Positions 45,747 to 54,503 of a DNA stretch of 64,000 bases are shown here, in pieces. Origin of the DNA: Gammaproteobacteria bacterium (GTDB lineage: Bacteria; Pseudomonadota; Gammaproteobacteria; Steroidobacterales; XN24). The notes under the pieces are model-generated. The model had not been told where the DNA came from. It worked only from the letters and a program-made list of their open reading frames with translations, and did no database searches. Within the stretch, counting starts at the first letter, position 1. Each line of letters starts with the position of its first letter. Both the position numbers and the translations under genes were made by a program. Location: assembly GCA_029287575.1 (NCBI GenBank), contig JARFQW010000010.1, positions 1-64,000 on the forward strand. The letters are read 5' to 3'.

Positions 45747-46141
45747 ATCTGACCAGAGGGAAGGCGGTTTCGGCCCGTGCTGCGGCTTCCGGCCCGCACC
45801 AGGCGTCCCGTCCGCGCCCCCTCTTCTCCACCGGGGCCGTCTACCACCGGACTCCGTTCGACACGCTCATTGAGGGTCGGGCGGCGATTGTATCGGCCTG
45901 GGCCCAGGCCTTAGAGAACCAGGTGGAGGCAAAGATGACATCGACGCCGTTGGCTGCCGTGTCCTCGCGGGGAATTGCCCACGAGGCCACGACGTTCCGG
46001 CGCCCGGCCAAGGGCGATCGCGTGCACATGAACGGCGCGCTGGTCGACGAGTTTGGCGATTCAGGTGATTGCTGTGTTTTCCGGGAATGGCGGCACACCA
46101 CGGACCCGTCCTGCGCCGGCGTAGAGGCCAGGGCCAGGTGA
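45716..46141 (+). CDS. N-terminally truncated NTF2/SnoaL-like protein
   Basis: From about base 45830 the frame encodes VYHRTPFDTLIEGRAAIVSAWAQALE...FRRPAKGDRVHMNGALVDEFGDSGDCCVFREWRHTT, the C-terminal two thirds of an NTF2-like domain. The first helix expected before LFSTGAVYH is missing. It is replaced by about 35 unrelated residues read from ATG 45716 inside the DUF4019 gene. It is probably a decaying fragment. Its stop overlaps the start of the following GFA gene. Confidence 0.45.
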   Translation: MAHFGLLHSLDLTRGKAVSARAAASGPHQASRPRPLFSTGAVYHRTPFDTLIEGRAAIVSAWAQALENQVEAKMTSTPLAAVSSRGIAHEATTFRRPAKGDRVHMNGALVDEFGDSGDCCVFREWRHTTDPSCAGVEARAR

Positions 46142-46539
46142 GTGACGAGACCTTCAGCGGCGGCTGTCTCTGCGGGCAGGTGCGTTTCACCGTGCAGTCC
46201 CCGACCCTGTGGTGCGCCCATTGCCACTGCAGTCTTTGCCGCAAGGCTCACGGCGCTGCCTGGGTTACCTGGGTAGGCGCGGCCGATTCGCGGGCGGTGA
46301 TCGACGCCGCCGCCGGTGCCCTGAGCTGGTATGCCTCCACGCCGGAAGCTGAGCGGGGGTTTTGCCGCCACTGCGGCAGCACGATATTTTTCCGGAGCTC
46401 TCGCTGGCCGGGTGAGCTGCACATCACACACGCCAGCTTTGACGCGGCCATTGACCGCGATCCCTCGGCGCATGTCTGGTGGGACCAGCATGTAGATTGG
46501 GCCGAGCCCGGCGACAGTCTGCCGCGGAAGCCATCCTGA
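46138..46539 (+). CDS. GFA family protein (glutathione-dependent formaldehyde-activating type)
   Basis: A 133-residue zinc protein with the GFA Cys pattern: GGCLCGQVRF, AHCHCSLCRKAHG and GFCRHCGSTIFF. Family members include glutathione-dependent formaldehyde-activating enzymes, but most have unknown substrates. GTG 46138 forms a GTGA overlap with the stop of the upstream fragment. Confidence 0.88.
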   Translation: MSDETFSGGCLCGQVRFTVQSPTLWCAHCHCSLCRKAHGAAWVTWVGAADSRAVIDAAAGALSWYASTPEAERGFCRHCGSTIFFRSSRWPGELHITHASFDAAIDRDPSAHVWWDQHVDWAEPGDSLPRKPS

Positions 46540-46593
46540 AGGCTGCCGACGGTTGCCTCGGCAATCCGCTTCGCAGCGGTCTACAGTTCGGGA

Positions 46594-47064
46594 ATGGCCA
46601 ACCACACAAGCAACGAACAGGGCGTGACGCTGCCCTGCGCCGAATGTAAAGCGGGCAACCGAATACCGTGGGACCGGCTGCACCAGGCACCGAAATGCGG
46701 CCGCTGCAAGGCGTTCCTGCCGGGCATCGACCGGCCGGTCGTTCTCCCCGACGACGCCACGTTCGCGGCTGCGACGGGCACCGGCTCCCTCCCACTCGTC
46801 GTGGATTTCTGGGCCGAGTGGTGTGCACCCTGCCGTATGCTGGCGCCAACTCTCGAATCCCTTGCAGAGGACCTCGAGGGGGCCGTCGTGTTCGCGAAAC
46901 TGGACACCGAGGCGGTTCCTGGCCCGGGCCGGAGCCTGGGCCTGCGTTCGATTCCCACCCTCGCCCTGTACCGCCGCGGCGAGCTGCTCGGGCAGCAGGC
47001 CGGCGCGCATCCCGCGCAGACGATTCGTCAGTGGCTGCGGGCCGCCGGCGGCCTTGACGGATGA
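46594..47064 (+). CDS. trxC: Thioredoxin 2
   Basis: A 156-residue TrxC. The N-terminal zinc finger (LPCAECKAGNRIPWDRLHQAPKCGRC) precedes a thioredoxin domain with active site WAEWCAPCRMLAP and cis-Pro loop LRSIPTLALYRRG. Thioredoxin 2 is a stress-linked cytoplasmic reductant. It overlaps the next gene by 4 bases. Confidence 0.95.
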   Translation: MANHTSNEQGVTLPCAECKAGNRIPWDRLHQAPKCGRCKAFLPGIDRPVVLPDDATFAAATGTGSLPLVVDFWAEWCAPCRMLAPTLESLAEDLEGAVVFAKLDTEAVPGPGRSLGLRSIPTLALYRRGELLGQQAGAHPAQTIRQWLRAAGGLDG

Positions 47065-47519
47065 ATGAGCGGCTGCGGCCGGCCGTTACCGCCGACCTGC
47101 CTGCGGTCCTCGATCTGCTCCAGGAGGCCGCGTTGCCTACCAGCGATCTCAGCCCGGCGTCACTGGCCGGATTTCTGGTGGCTCCATGCGGCGAAGACGG
47201 GTCCCTTCTCGGGGCCGGCGCTCTGGAGATACATGGTCGCCATGGCCTGCTCCGGTCTGTCGTCGTCACCCCGGACCGTCGGGGCGCCGGGATCGGCGGG
47301 GCCCTGACACGGTCTCTTCTTGCCGAGGCCGCGGTGCGGGACCTGGCCAGTGTGTGGCTGCTGACCACGACGGCCGCAGACTACTTCCCGGCATTCGGGT
47401 TCCGAAAAAGGGTACGCACGGAGGCCCCGCCGGCGATAGCCGGCAGCCCGGAATTCGCGAATCTGTGTCCGGCCAACGCCGTTTGCCTTGCCCTGGAGTT
47501 CAGCGATGCGCGAGGCTGA
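47061..47519 (+). CDS. GNAT acetyltransferase, ArsN2-like
   Basis: A 152-residue GNAT with acetyl-CoA motif LLRSVVVTPDRRGAGIGGALTRSLL and the closing ADYFPAFGFRKR. This matches the arsenic-resistance ArsN2-type branch, though no ars genes are near. It overlaps trxC by 4 bases and the next gene by 14, forming a compact string. Confidence 0.82.
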   Translation: MNERLRPAVTADLPAVLDLLQEAALPTSDLSPASLAGFLVAPCGEDGSLLGAGALEIHGRHGLLRSVVVTPDRRGAGIGGALTRSLLAEAAVRDLASVWLLTTTAADYFPAFGFRKRVRTEAPPAIAGSPEFANLCPANAVCLALEFSDARG

Positions 47520-47874
47520 GCGGCGGCCGGGCTTTCAGCCTGGAAACAACATCGCGGTCAAGGTGCCGACGCACGAGTTTTCAGCACTTGCCGCCTTCTA
47601 CCGGGACGTGCTCGGCTTCGAGCCTGTCGATGTCAAGGGACCGGGCACGGCGTTTCGGTTCGGGGACAAGACCTTGTGGATTGATCCGGTCGCGCACCTG
47701 AGTCAGGCAGAGATCTGGCTGGAGGTATGCTGCGACGATCCGGACCAGGCGGCACGCTGGCTGGACCAGGCGGGTGTTTGCCGCTGCGACGAGATCGAGT
47801 CTCTGCCCGACGCGCTGCGGGGCTTCTGGATCATGGCGCCGGGGAACCTCGTCCACCTCGTGTGCCCCGCATGA
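47506..47874 (+). CDS. VOC/glyoxalase family protein
   Basis: A 122-residue single VOC module: NIAVKVPTHEFSALAAFYRDVLGFEPV, then GDKTLWIDPVAHLSQAEIWLEV and FWIMAPGNLVHLV. The usual metal His/Glu positions are only partly visible. The reaction is unknown. ATG 47506 lies within the end of the preceding GNAT gene. Confidence 0.78.
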   Translation: MREAERRPGFQPGNNIAVKVPTHEFSALAAFYRDVLGFEPVDVKGPGTAFRFGDKTLWIDPVAHLSQAEIWLEVCCDDPDQAARWLDQAGVCRCDEIESLPDALRGFWIMAPGNLVHLVCPA

Positions 47875-47961
47875 CCGGTACGGTCTCCCTACCGGACCGT
47901 ACGGTATCCTCTGCGGTCCGTGACACCCGGGGCGGCGGAGAAATGCCCGAGGTCAGCAAAC

Positions 47962-48213
47962 ATGATCGACAAGCCCCTGCAGTTCCTCATCTGGACGCTC
48001 GTCGTCGTCGTCGCAATCTGGCTTATCCCGCGGCGGCGCTGGCGGCGTCACGCGCTGCCGCTCCCGCTGCGGATGATTGCCTGGGCCGCTATCTTGATTG
48101 TCCTGCTCGTCAGTCTGCTCGGCATGCTAGACGCCACGCGCTTCGCCCGGGTCAATATCTGTGTCGATCTGATTGACGGTCACGAATGGTGTAACCATGA
48201 ACCCGAGCACTGA
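47962..48213 (+). CDS. Small two-helix membrane protein (83 aa)
   Basis: Two hydrophobic segments (LQFLIWTLVVVVAIWLI and MIAWAAILIVLLVSLLGML) flank an Arg-rich loop RRRWRRHALPLPLR; the C-terminus carries two Cys. No family is recognised. ATG 47962 gives a clean protein. It overlaps the GST gene by 17 bases. Confidence 0.55.
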   Translation: MIDKPLQFLIWTLVVVVAIWLIPRRRWRRHALPLPLRMIAWAAILIVLLVSLLGMLDATRFARVNICVDLIDGHEWCNHEPEH

Positions 48214-48877
48214 CATGGCCGACCTCACCCTCGTCATGGGCAATCGCAATTATTCCTCATGGTCCCTGCGGCCGTGGTTGCTGATGCGGCATGCGGGGCT
48301 GGAGTTCCGCGAGGTTCGCATTGCCCTGGATCAGCCGGACACGCGTCAGAAAATTCTCGAATACTCACCGTCCGGACGCGTACCGGTGCTTATTCACGGG
48401 ACGCTGAAAGTCTGGGATTCGCTGGCTATCTGCGAGTACGTCAGCGAGGCTCTCTGGGGTGGCCGGGGCTGGCCGCGCGATTCACGGGTCCGCGCCGAAG
48501 CCCGTTCGGCCGCTTGCGAGATGCATGCCGGTTTCGCGGCGCTACGGCAGGAGCTGCCGATGAACTGCAGAGCCAGGGACCGCCGGGTAACCCTGTCCGC
48601 AGAGGGACAGGCGGACGTGGATCGCATGTGTGAGATCCTCGAGTCGTCTAGGCGCCGCTTCGGGCACGATGGACGCTGGCTGTTCGGAGACTTCGGTGTG
48701 GCCGACGCGATGTTCGCTCCCGTGGCCCTGCGGTTTCTGACCTATGGCGTGGACACGCCGCCGGAGACCCGGGACTGGTGCAGCCGGATCCTTCGGCATC
48801 CGGCCATGACCGAATGGATCGGCTCCGCCACGGCGGAAGCAGAAGTTCTGGAACGTGAGGAGCGCGGGCGCGGCTGA
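48197..48877 (+). CDS. Glutathione S-transferase family protein
   Basis: A 226-residue GST. The N-terminal thioredoxin-like domain has MGNRNYSSWSLRPWLLMRHAGLEF, where Tyr/Ser of NYSSW is the usual glutathione-activating position, and RVPVLIHGTLKVWDSLAICEYV. The helical C-domain follows. ATG 48215 is an alternative start. The substrate is unknown. Confidence 0.88.
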   Translation: MNPSTDMADLTLVMGNRNYSSWSLRPWLLMRHAGLEFREVRIALDQPDTRQKILEYSPSGRVPVLIHGTLKVWDSLAICEYVSEALWGGRGWPRDSRVRAEARSAACEMHAGFAALRQELPMNCRARDRRVTLSAEGQADVDRMCEILESSRRRFGHDGRWLFGDFGVADAMFAPVALRFLTYGVDTPPETRDWCSRILRHPAMTEWIGSATAEAEVLEREERGRG

Positions 48878-48910
48878 CCCCGTGGCCGCTTTGCTCCGGG
48901 GAGATAGGCG

Positions 48911-49090
48911 ATGCGGTACGACGTCGGGTTTTTTTCGGTGCTGGTTCTCATTGCCCAGATCTGGGCCGCTGTAAACATTCTACAGAGTGATGCCACTACC
49001 GGAGCGAAAGTGGGCTGGATCGCGCTGGTGTTGCTCGTGCCGCTGGTTGGCTTCGTGATCTGGCTTCTTGCCGGGCCCCGGGGCCGATGA
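48911..49090 (+). CDS. Small membrane protein with PLDc_N-like domain (59 aa)
   Basis: A 59-residue protein: MRYDVGFFSVLVLIAQIWAAVNILQ, then GWIALVLLVPLVGFVIWLLAGPRG. Two helices, the second with the W-I-A-x-x-L-x-P-x-x-G-x-x-x-W pattern, resemble the PLDc_N domain found in short inner-membrane proteins. Its TGA overlaps the ATG of the DUF389 gene in ATGA, so the two are probably co-translated. Confidence 0.7.
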   Translation: MRYDVGFFSVLVLIAQIWAAVNILQSDATTGAKVGWIALVLLVPLVGFVIWLLAGPRGR

Positions 49091-50085
49091 AACTCATTGA
49101 GGTGGTGGCCGATGAAGGCCACACCGGTACCGTCCTCGGTATCGCCGAGCAGCAGGGAGCAGTGGACTGCTGGGTGGGTGCCTCCCAGGAGGAAGGGCGC
49201 GTGTCGGTGCGCATCGTCACGGACTCGGATTCCACCCAGCCGGTCATCGACGCGCTGCATACGGTCATTGCGGCCTCCTCCCATGCGCGGCTGGTCATCA
49301 TCAACGTGGAGGCTTCGCTGCCGAGGCCGGAGGTGACCGAACGCGACGAGGAGGACGAGGGCCAGCGCGAAGCGAAGAAAACGGCGGCTTCCCGGGAGGA
49401 GCTATACAACAGCATCGAAAAGAACGCCCACCTGGACGCCAACTTTCTCCAGCTCGTGTTTCTGTCCACCGTCGTGGCGGCGGTCGGCCTGCTGGAGGAC
49501 AACGTGGCCGTTGTCATCGGCGCCATGGTCATTGCACCCCTGCTCGGACCCAGCCTGGCGCAGGCGCTGGGCGTGGCTCTCGGAGACCGGGACCTGGCCT
49601 GGCGGGCACTCGTCACCAACCTCGGTGGGATCGCTTTCGCCGTTGCCCTGAGCGCGGCCATCGGTTTTCTTCTTCGCGGTGACCTGGTCAGCGAGGAGCT
49701 TCTGCAGCGAACGGAGGTCGGCCTTGACTCGGTGACGCTGGCCCTGGCGTCCGGGGCGGCGGCCGTGCTGTCGATCAGCACGGGGCTCCCCAGCGTTCTC
49801 GTCGGCGTCATGGTAGCCGTCGCCCTTCTGCCCCCCGCTGCCACCATGGGGATCATGCTGGGTCACGGCAATCTGGATCTCGCGGCGGGTGCGGCGCTGC
49901 TGCTCGCGGTCAACGTGGTCTGCGTCAACGTCGCCGGGGTGGCGGTGTTTGCCCTGAAGGGCGTGCGACCGCGGACCTGGCTGGAACAAAAGAAAGCGCG
50001 GCAGTCGGTCACCCTGAACCTTGTTGTCTGGGGAGGTTCGTTGCTCGCCCTGATCGGTCTGATCGTTCTGAGACAGGCCCAATGA
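49087..50085 (+). CDS. DUF389 / TIGR00341 family membrane protein
   Basis: A 332-residue protein with an N-terminal soluble domain (about 1-110; RIVTDSDSTQPVIDALHTVI, an acidic stretch near 80-100). About six transmembrane helices follow, with VVIGAMVIAPLLGPSLAQALGVALGD and LVGVMVAVALLPPAATMGIMLG, signatures of DUF389. Function is unknown. It is linked by overlap to the upstream small membrane protein. Confidence 0.9.
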   Translation: MKLIEVVADEGHTGTVLGIAEQQGAVDCWVGASQEEGRVSVRIVTDSDSTQPVIDALHTVIAASSHARLVIINVEASLPRPEVTERDEEDEGQREAKKTAASREELYNSIEKNAHLDANFLQLVFLSTVVAAVGLLEDNVAVVIGAMVIAPLLGPSLAQALGVALGDRDLAWRALVTNLGGIAFAVALSAAIGFLLRGDLVSEELLQRTEVGLDSVTLALASGAAAVLSISTGLPSVLVGVMVAVALLPPAATMGIMLGHGNLDLAAGAALLLAVNVVCVNVAGVAVFALKGVRPRTWLEQKKARQSVTLNLVVWGGSLLALIGLIVLRQAQ

Positions 50086-50109
50086 GAGCTGTTCATTGAG
50101 GCGGTGTCC

Positions 50110-50337
50110 ATGAACGAATGGCTGGCGATCGCCCGCCGCCCCGATATCGTCTACCGATCACTGCGGGTCGCCCTCGTCGTGGGAACCGTTCTGGTGCTGA
50201 TCAACCATGGTGACCGGATTGCCACCGGCGTTGCCTCCGGCGCCGACTGGTTGAAGATAGGCCTGACCTACCTGGTGCCCTACGCTGTCTCGACATGGGC
50301 CGCCGTGAGCACGATTCGCGCGGCCGGGAAGAGCTGA
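50110..50337 (+). CDS. nrtS: NrtS-type nitrate/nitrite transporter
   Basis: A 75-residue two-helix protein: RRPDIVYRSLRVALVVGTVLVLINHGDRI, then WLKIGLTYLVPYAVSTWAAVSTIRA. These match the NrtS family of small nitrate/nitrite transporters, known to act as oligomers. ATG 50110 is preferred; an in-frame GTG at 50104 is possible. It is followed by apt after 3 bases. Confidence 0.8.
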   Translation: MNEWLAIARRPDIVYRSLRVALVVGTVLVLINHGDRIATGVASGADWLKIGLTYLVPYAVSTWAAVSTIRAAGKS

Positions 50338-50340
50338 GCC

Positions 50341-50859
50341 ATGCAGCGCATACGTGATCGGATTCGTGCTATCGCAGACTTCCCCGAGGCCGGCGTCGTG
50401 TTTCGCGACATTTCCCCGCTGCTGCGGGATCCCGTCGCGCTTCGACTGGCGGTGCACCAGCTGCTGCATCCGTTTCTCGGCCGGAGGATCACCGCAGTGG
50501 CGGGCATGGAAGCCCGCGGCTTTATATTCGGTTCGCTAGTGGCCTGGGAGCTGTCGGTCGCGTTCGTGCCGCTGCGCAAGCCGGGCAAACTGCCGCCCGC
50601 AACGGACCGGGCCGACTATCGGCTGGAGTACGGATTCGCATCACTGGAGATGCACCTGGATGCACTGGATGCCGATGACCGGGTGCTGATCGTCGACGAC
50701 GTGCTGGCGACCGGCGGGACCGCGTCGGCGAGCTGCGAACTCGTGGAACGCCGCAGTGCCGAGGTGGCGGGCCTGAGTTTTCTGATCGAGCTGTCGGGAC
50801 TGGGCGGCCGCGCCGTCCTGAACGGGCGGAAGATCCACTCGGTCCTGATCTACGACTGA
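50341..50859 (+). CDS. apt: Adenine phosphoribosyltransferase
   Basis: A 172-residue purine-salvage enzyme that makes AMP from adenine and PRPP. Signature segments are IRAIADFPEAGVVFRDISPLL, EARGFIFGSLVAWEL, the PRPP loop VLIVDDVLATGGTASA and LIELSGLGGRAVL. Length is typical. It is convergent with the Sel1/oxygenase gene. Confidence 0.96.
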   Translation: MQRIRDRIRAIADFPEAGVVFRDISPLLRDPVALRLAVHQLLHPFLGRRITAVAGMEARGFIFGSLVAWELSVAFVPLRKPGKLPPATDRADYRLEYGFASLEMHLDALDADDRVLIVDDVLATGGTASASCELVERRSAEVAGLSFLIELSGLGGRAVLNGRKIHSVLIYD

Positions 50860-50866
50860 GATCGCG

Positions 50867-52174
50867 TCAGACGGTGCCCGTGTACACGTGCTCCCGAATC
50901 CAGCGCGTGGCGAGCCACTTCCGGCCCTGCTCCACCGGCAATCCGGCGTGCAGGCTGGCCGGATCCAGCTCGCCGTCGGGATGCACGTTGAAAAACAGCA
51001 CGCCCATGCCCGGCGTCGGGTCGATGGTGAGGCCGGTTTCGGGAAAACGGGTCTGGCCACCGGCGGCTACGCCGGAGAGATAGATCATGAACGTGGCCAG
51101 GCGTTGGCCGCCCCGCGACAGGGGAATGTCTCGCCCGGCCACCTGGGGGTCGAAATAGTCGTAGTGCGGCCGATACTCGTCCCCGGCTCCGTAGTGGAGC
51201 ACCGCGATGGGTTCGCCGTTTTCGGCCGGCAGGTGCGTCAGATCGGCGATTCGCCGTTCGATGCTGGCCACCACCACATCCTTGAGGCCGGAGGTCAGGC
51301 GCGTGACGCCGCTTCGCCGGCCACCCGCGGCCGCATTCTCGCCCGACCCGCGCTGAATGACCTGTGAGGGTCTGAGCAGCGGCGCCGCCAGGCGAATCAG
51401 ATGCGAGCGCTCCCAGAGGCTCAGCATGTCGTGAATGCAGAAAACCCGCGGTCGCCAGCTCCTGGTCTCGATCGATGGACCCGGCAGCGGCCGGTCGAGG
51501 TCATTGTCCGGCGCGGAGAGCCGGTCCAGGTCCGGCGGGGACGCCGGTGCCCCGCAGTCCAGGTCAGCCGCGGCGGATGTTGCTTCCGGACAGCCACGGC
51601 GGGCGGATTCCTCATAGCACCATCGGGCAGCGCAGGCATCGGCGGGCAACGTGTGGCCCCGCTCGAGCCGCTGCCCGAGGGCCAGCAGCCCGGCCGGGTC
51701 GCCGGACCGTGCCGCAATGACGGTCAGCGCCGTTGCGGCGGCCGGGTCTCGAGGTCCGCCCAGACCGAGCTCCATGCAGTAGGCGAGGTGCAGCTGGGCC
51801 TGGGGGTGGTCAACGGCTGCCGAGAAATCCTGACGGGCGGCTGACAGGTCCGCAGCCGTCCCGACACCCGCGGCGCGCATCTCTCCACGCCGGTACACCG
51901 CCTCTTGAAAACCCTGGCGCGCCGCCTCGTCGAAACACGCATACGCCGCGGCCGGGTCGCCGCCCTGTCCGCGCAGGGCAAGGTAACCAAGTGCGGAATA
52001 TGATGGTGCGTGGCCCTGCTCCGCGGCCCGTTCGAATTGGACACGCGCCGCAGCCGGGTCCGGCTCGCCGCCGTCGCCGTTGAGCAGCCACACGCCCAGG
52101 TTGTAGCAGGCCCCCGGGCGGCCCGCCTCGGCGTCCCTGCGCAGCGTGTCGATGTTTGGGGGTGTCTGATTCAT
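50867..52174 (-). CDS. Sel1-repeat protein with prolyl-4-hydroxylase-like domain
   Basis: A 435-residue protein. The N-terminal half (1-205) is a set of Sel1-type repeats (ACYNLGVWLLNGDGG, SYSALGYLALRGQGG, AQLHLAYCMELGLGG). The C-terminal half is a 2OG-Fe(II) oxygenase of the prolyl-4-hydroxylase type with HxD in PHYDYFDP, distal His in LHAGLPV and Lys in GRKWLATRWIRE. The metal and 2-oxoglutarate residues are all present. It probably hydroxylates a protein target. Confidence 0.88.
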   Translation of the reverse strand: MNQTPPNIDTLRRDAEAGRPGACYNLGVWLLNGDGGEPDPAAARVQFERAAEQGHAPSYSALGYLALRGQGGDPAAAYACFDEAARQGFQEAVYRRGEMRAAGVGTAADLSAARQDFSAAVDHPQAQLHLAYCMELGLGGPRDPAAATALTVIAARSGDPAGLLALGQRLERGHTLPADACAARWCYEESARRGCPEATSAAADLDCGAPASPPDLDRLSAPDNDLDRPLPGPSIETRSWRPRVFCIHDMLSLWERSHLIRLAAPLLRPSQVIQRGSGENAAAGGRRSGVTRLTSGLKDVVVASIERRIADLTHLPAENGEPIAVLHYGAGDEYRPHYDYFDPQVAGRDIPLSRGGQRLATFMIYLSGVAAGGQTRFPETGLTIDPTPGMGVLFFNVHPDGELDPASLHAGLPVEQGRKWLATRWIREHVYTGTV

Positions 52175-52248
52175 CGCGTCGGCCTTCCAGGGTCAGCATA
52201 CACCAGGCCGGTCACCTACAATCGATCCGGATCCAAGGAGAACCGCTC

Positions 52249-52617
52249 ATGCCGACCCTGGTCGCTCAGCCCGCCATCGTGGAGGCGGTGGGTACGCCGC
52301 CGAAGCAGATTGCCGAGTTTGCCGGGCGGGTGCGCACCGGCCACGAGTCCGTCAGCGTGGCCAGAATGCGCTCTCCCGAAGGCTGGTCCGAACCGGGGCA
52401 GCGGCCCGAGTTCGAGGAAATCACGGTGGTCACAAAGGGCATGCTCCGGGTTGAGCACAGCGACGGTGTGATGGACGTCCATGCCGGTCAGGCCGTCGTC
52501 ACGGCCGCCGGGGAGTGGGTGCGTTACTCGACGCCCGGGGCGGGCGGCGCGGAGTACGTTGCGGTCTGCGTCCCCGCCTTCTCTCCCGGGACCGTGCACC
52601 GGGATTCGGAAACGTGA
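52249..52617 (+). CDS. Cupin-domain protein
   Basis: A 122-residue single cupin without signal peptide. The barrel includes EFEEITVVTKGMLRVEHSDGVMDVHAGQAVVTAAGEWVRY. The His ligands of typical metal cupins are mostly replaced, so it may be non-catalytic. AAGGAG lies 9 bases before ATG 52249. It precedes a phosphoesterase gene by 7 bases. Confidence 0.7.
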   Translation: MPTLVAQPAIVEAVGTPPKQIAEFAGRVRTGHESVSVARMRSPEGWSEPGQRPEFEEITVVTKGMLRVEHSDGVMDVHAGQAVVTAAGEWVRYSTPGAGGAEYVAVCVPAFSPGTVHRDSET

Positions 52618-52624
52618 GAGCGAA

Positions 52625-53107
52625 ATGCGCGTCGGTCTGATTGCCGATACCCATGGCTTGCTCCGGGCGGAAGCCGTGAACGCGCTGGCGGGATCCGACT
52701 GCATACTGCATGCGGGAGACGTCGGGAAACCCGAGATTATCGAGGGCCTGACGCGGATCGCCCCCGTGCATGCCGTCCGCGGCAACGTGGATCGTGCCGG
52801 GACCGTCAGTGAACTCCCGGAGCGTCTCGAACTGGACCTGGCCGGCTGGCGGATCCTGATCGTCCATGAACGACCCGCGGCGGGTCGCGCGCCCGGTGCC
52901 GATGTGGTCGTCTTCGGGCACTCCCATCTGCCGCTTGTGGAGCGCGCCCGTGACAAGCTGTGGGTCAACCCGGGCAGTGCCGGGCCGAGACGATTCCGCC
53001 TGCCGGTCTCGGTCGGCCGGCTGGAACTGGCGGGCCGTCGGCCCGAGGCCCGTCTCGAGACGCTCGCCGTTTCGCCATCCCGGCGCCGGGACGGCCCCCG
53101 TGGCTGA
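52625..53107 (+). CDS. Metallophosphoesterase (YfcE/MJ0936 type)
   Basis: A 160-residue calcineurin-like phosphoesterase: GLIADTHG (D-x-H), LHAGDVGKPE (G-D), VRGNVD (GNxD), IVHERP (degenerate GHxx) and VVFGHSHLP (GHxH), ending WVNPGSAGPRRF. It is a small MJ0936/YfcE-type enzyme, likely a phosphodiesterase of unknown substrate. The end overlaps the RidA gene by 8 bases. Confidence 0.9.
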   Translation: MRVGLIADTHGLLRAEAVNALAGSDCILHAGDVGKPEIIEGLTRIAPVHAVRGNVDRAGTVSELPERLELDLAGWRILIVHERPAAGRAPGADVVVFGHSHLPLVERARDKLWVNPGSAGPRRFRLPVSVGRLELAGRRPEARLETLAVSPSRRRDGPRG

Positions 53108-53507
53108 ACGATTGAACCTCGGGTCGGGTGCGCCGTGGGAGGCGCGGGCCGGCTACTGCCGTGTCGTAAGACGGGGCCCGCAGGTGTGGGTGTCCGGCAC
53201 GGTGGCCCTGACCCCGGACGGCGACCCTGTGACCGGTGCCGACGCCTATGGTCAGGCCCGCCGCTGTCTGGAAATCATCGATGCGGCTCTACAGCGTGCC
53301 GGAGCGCGCCTTCAGGATGTCGTCCGCACCCGGATGTATGTCACCGAGATCACTGACTGGGAAGCCGTGGCCAGGGCGCATGGAGAGGTGTTCGGCGAAA
53401 TCCGGCCGGCTACGACGCTGATCGCCGTCAAGGCCCTGATTTCTCCGGAGTTCAACGTTGAAATCGAAGCCGAGGCGTGGGTGGAGACCGCCGGAAACGA
53501 CTCCTAG
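53100..53507 (+). CDS. RidA family protein
   Basis: A 135-residue RidA/YjgF-like protein: WVSGTVALTPDGDPVTGADAYGQARRCLEIIDAAL, DVVRTRMYVTEITDWEAVARAHGEVFG and RPATTLIAVKALISPEFNVEIEAEAWV. The conserved Arg (RTRMYVT) that contacts the imine is present. Enamine/imine deaminase activity is possible. GTG 53100 lies inside the previous gene. Confidence 0.9.
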   Translation: MAERLNLGSGAPWEARAGYCRVVRRGPQVWVSGTVALTPDGDPVTGADAYGQARRCLEIIDAALQRAGARLQDVVRTRMYVTEITDWEAVARAHGEVFGEIRPATTLIAVKALISPEFNVEIEAEAWVETAGNDS

Positions 53508-53654
53508 ATAGGCGCCGGAGAATCCTGCGCCGTCCTCAAGGCGAAATGCTCTCGGGCCTGCGCGGTACAGGGCCGGATGTGAGCCGCTTTCGGCTGGCGC
53601 GCGCTGGCCGCCAGACTGGTGAGGCATGGCTGAAATTTGCAGCGAGGCAGACGC

Positions 53655-53975
53655 ATGATTGTGACGACGACACCCGACATCCAGGGCCGCAACATCACCG
53701 CCTACCGGGGCGTGGTCAACGGTGAGGCCATCCTCGGCGCGAATGTCCTCAAGGACATGTTCGCCGGTATCCGTGACATCGTCGGTGGACGCTCCGGCGC
53801 ATACGAGCGAGAGCTGCGCCGCGCGCGGGGACTGGCGCTGGAGGAACTCGAGCACGAAGCCCGCAAGCTGGGGGCCGATGCCGTCGTGGGCGTGGACATC
53901 GATTATGAGGTCCTGGGCCAGGGAGGCAGCATGATGATGGTGAGTGCCAGCGGCACGGCTGTGAGTCTCGGATGA
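53655..53975 (+). CDS. YbjQ family (heavy-metal-binding domain) protein
   Basis: A 106-residue protein, the YbjQ/DUF74 family: [65 protein letters not shown]. It forms pentameric rings in known members, with metal-binding proposed. ATG 53655 is preferred over the in-frame TTG 53637. It overlaps the DUF427 gene by 4 bases. Confidence 0.92.
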   Translation: MIVTTTPDIQGRNITAYRGVVNGEAILGANVLKDMFAGIRDIVGGRSGAYERELRRARGLALEELEHEARKLGADAVVGVDIDYEVLGQGGSMMMVSASGTAVSLG

Positions 53976-54481
53976 GGTCGCGTCTCGGATTGCCCGAGCC
54001 CGAGATCGCGGGACCCGGCGAGGAATCCGTGTGGGCTTATCCGAGGCCTCCGGAACTTGCGCCGGACAAGCGCCATGTCGAAGTCCGGTTCGGAGGAGAA
54101 ATCATCGCGTCCAGCACCCGGACCGTCCGGCACCTCGAGACGGCCAGCCCGCCGACGTTCTACATTCCGCCCGAGGACGTGAGTGGCGAATTTCTCGAAC
54201 CGGCGGACGGCTCCAGTTTCTGCGAATGGAAGGGCCGTGCCGTCTATTTCGACTTGGTGGCCGGCAAGCGCCGGGCTCGCCAGGCGGCCTGGTCCTATCC
54301 GCGTGCCGCATCCCCCTACCAGTCTCTGTCGGGCTGGCTGGCGTTCTACCCGGGCCGGGTCGACGAGTGCTTCGTCAACCGCGAGCTCGTCCGCGCGCAG
54401 CCCGGCCCGTTCTACGGCGGCTGGATTACCGATGAGATCCGCGGCCCGGTGAAAGGTCCTCCCGGCACCGAGTGGTGGTAG
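53972..54481 (+). CDS. DUF427 family protein
   Basis: A 169-residue protein with [59 protein letters not shown] and [11 protein letters not shown]-like [14 protein letters not shown]. This is the DUF427 signature; function unknown. ATG 53972 overlaps the preceding stop in ATGA. Confidence 0.92.
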   Translation: MRSRLGLPEPEIAGPGEESVWAYPRPPELAPDKRHVEVRFGGEIIASSTRTVRHLETASPPTFYIPPEDVSGEFLEPADGSSFCEWKGRAVYFDLVAGKRRARQAAWSYPRAASPYQSLSGWLAFYPGRVDECFVNRELVRAQPGPFYGGWITDEIRGPVKGPPGTEWW

Positions 54482-54503
54482 GAAACGGGATTCCCCCGGA
54501 CCG

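Noticed and set aside
45841-47010. Long minus-strand open frames across the GFA and trxC genes
   Set aside because: They are antisense to genes with clear Cys-motif families and have no recognisable sequence or ribosome site.
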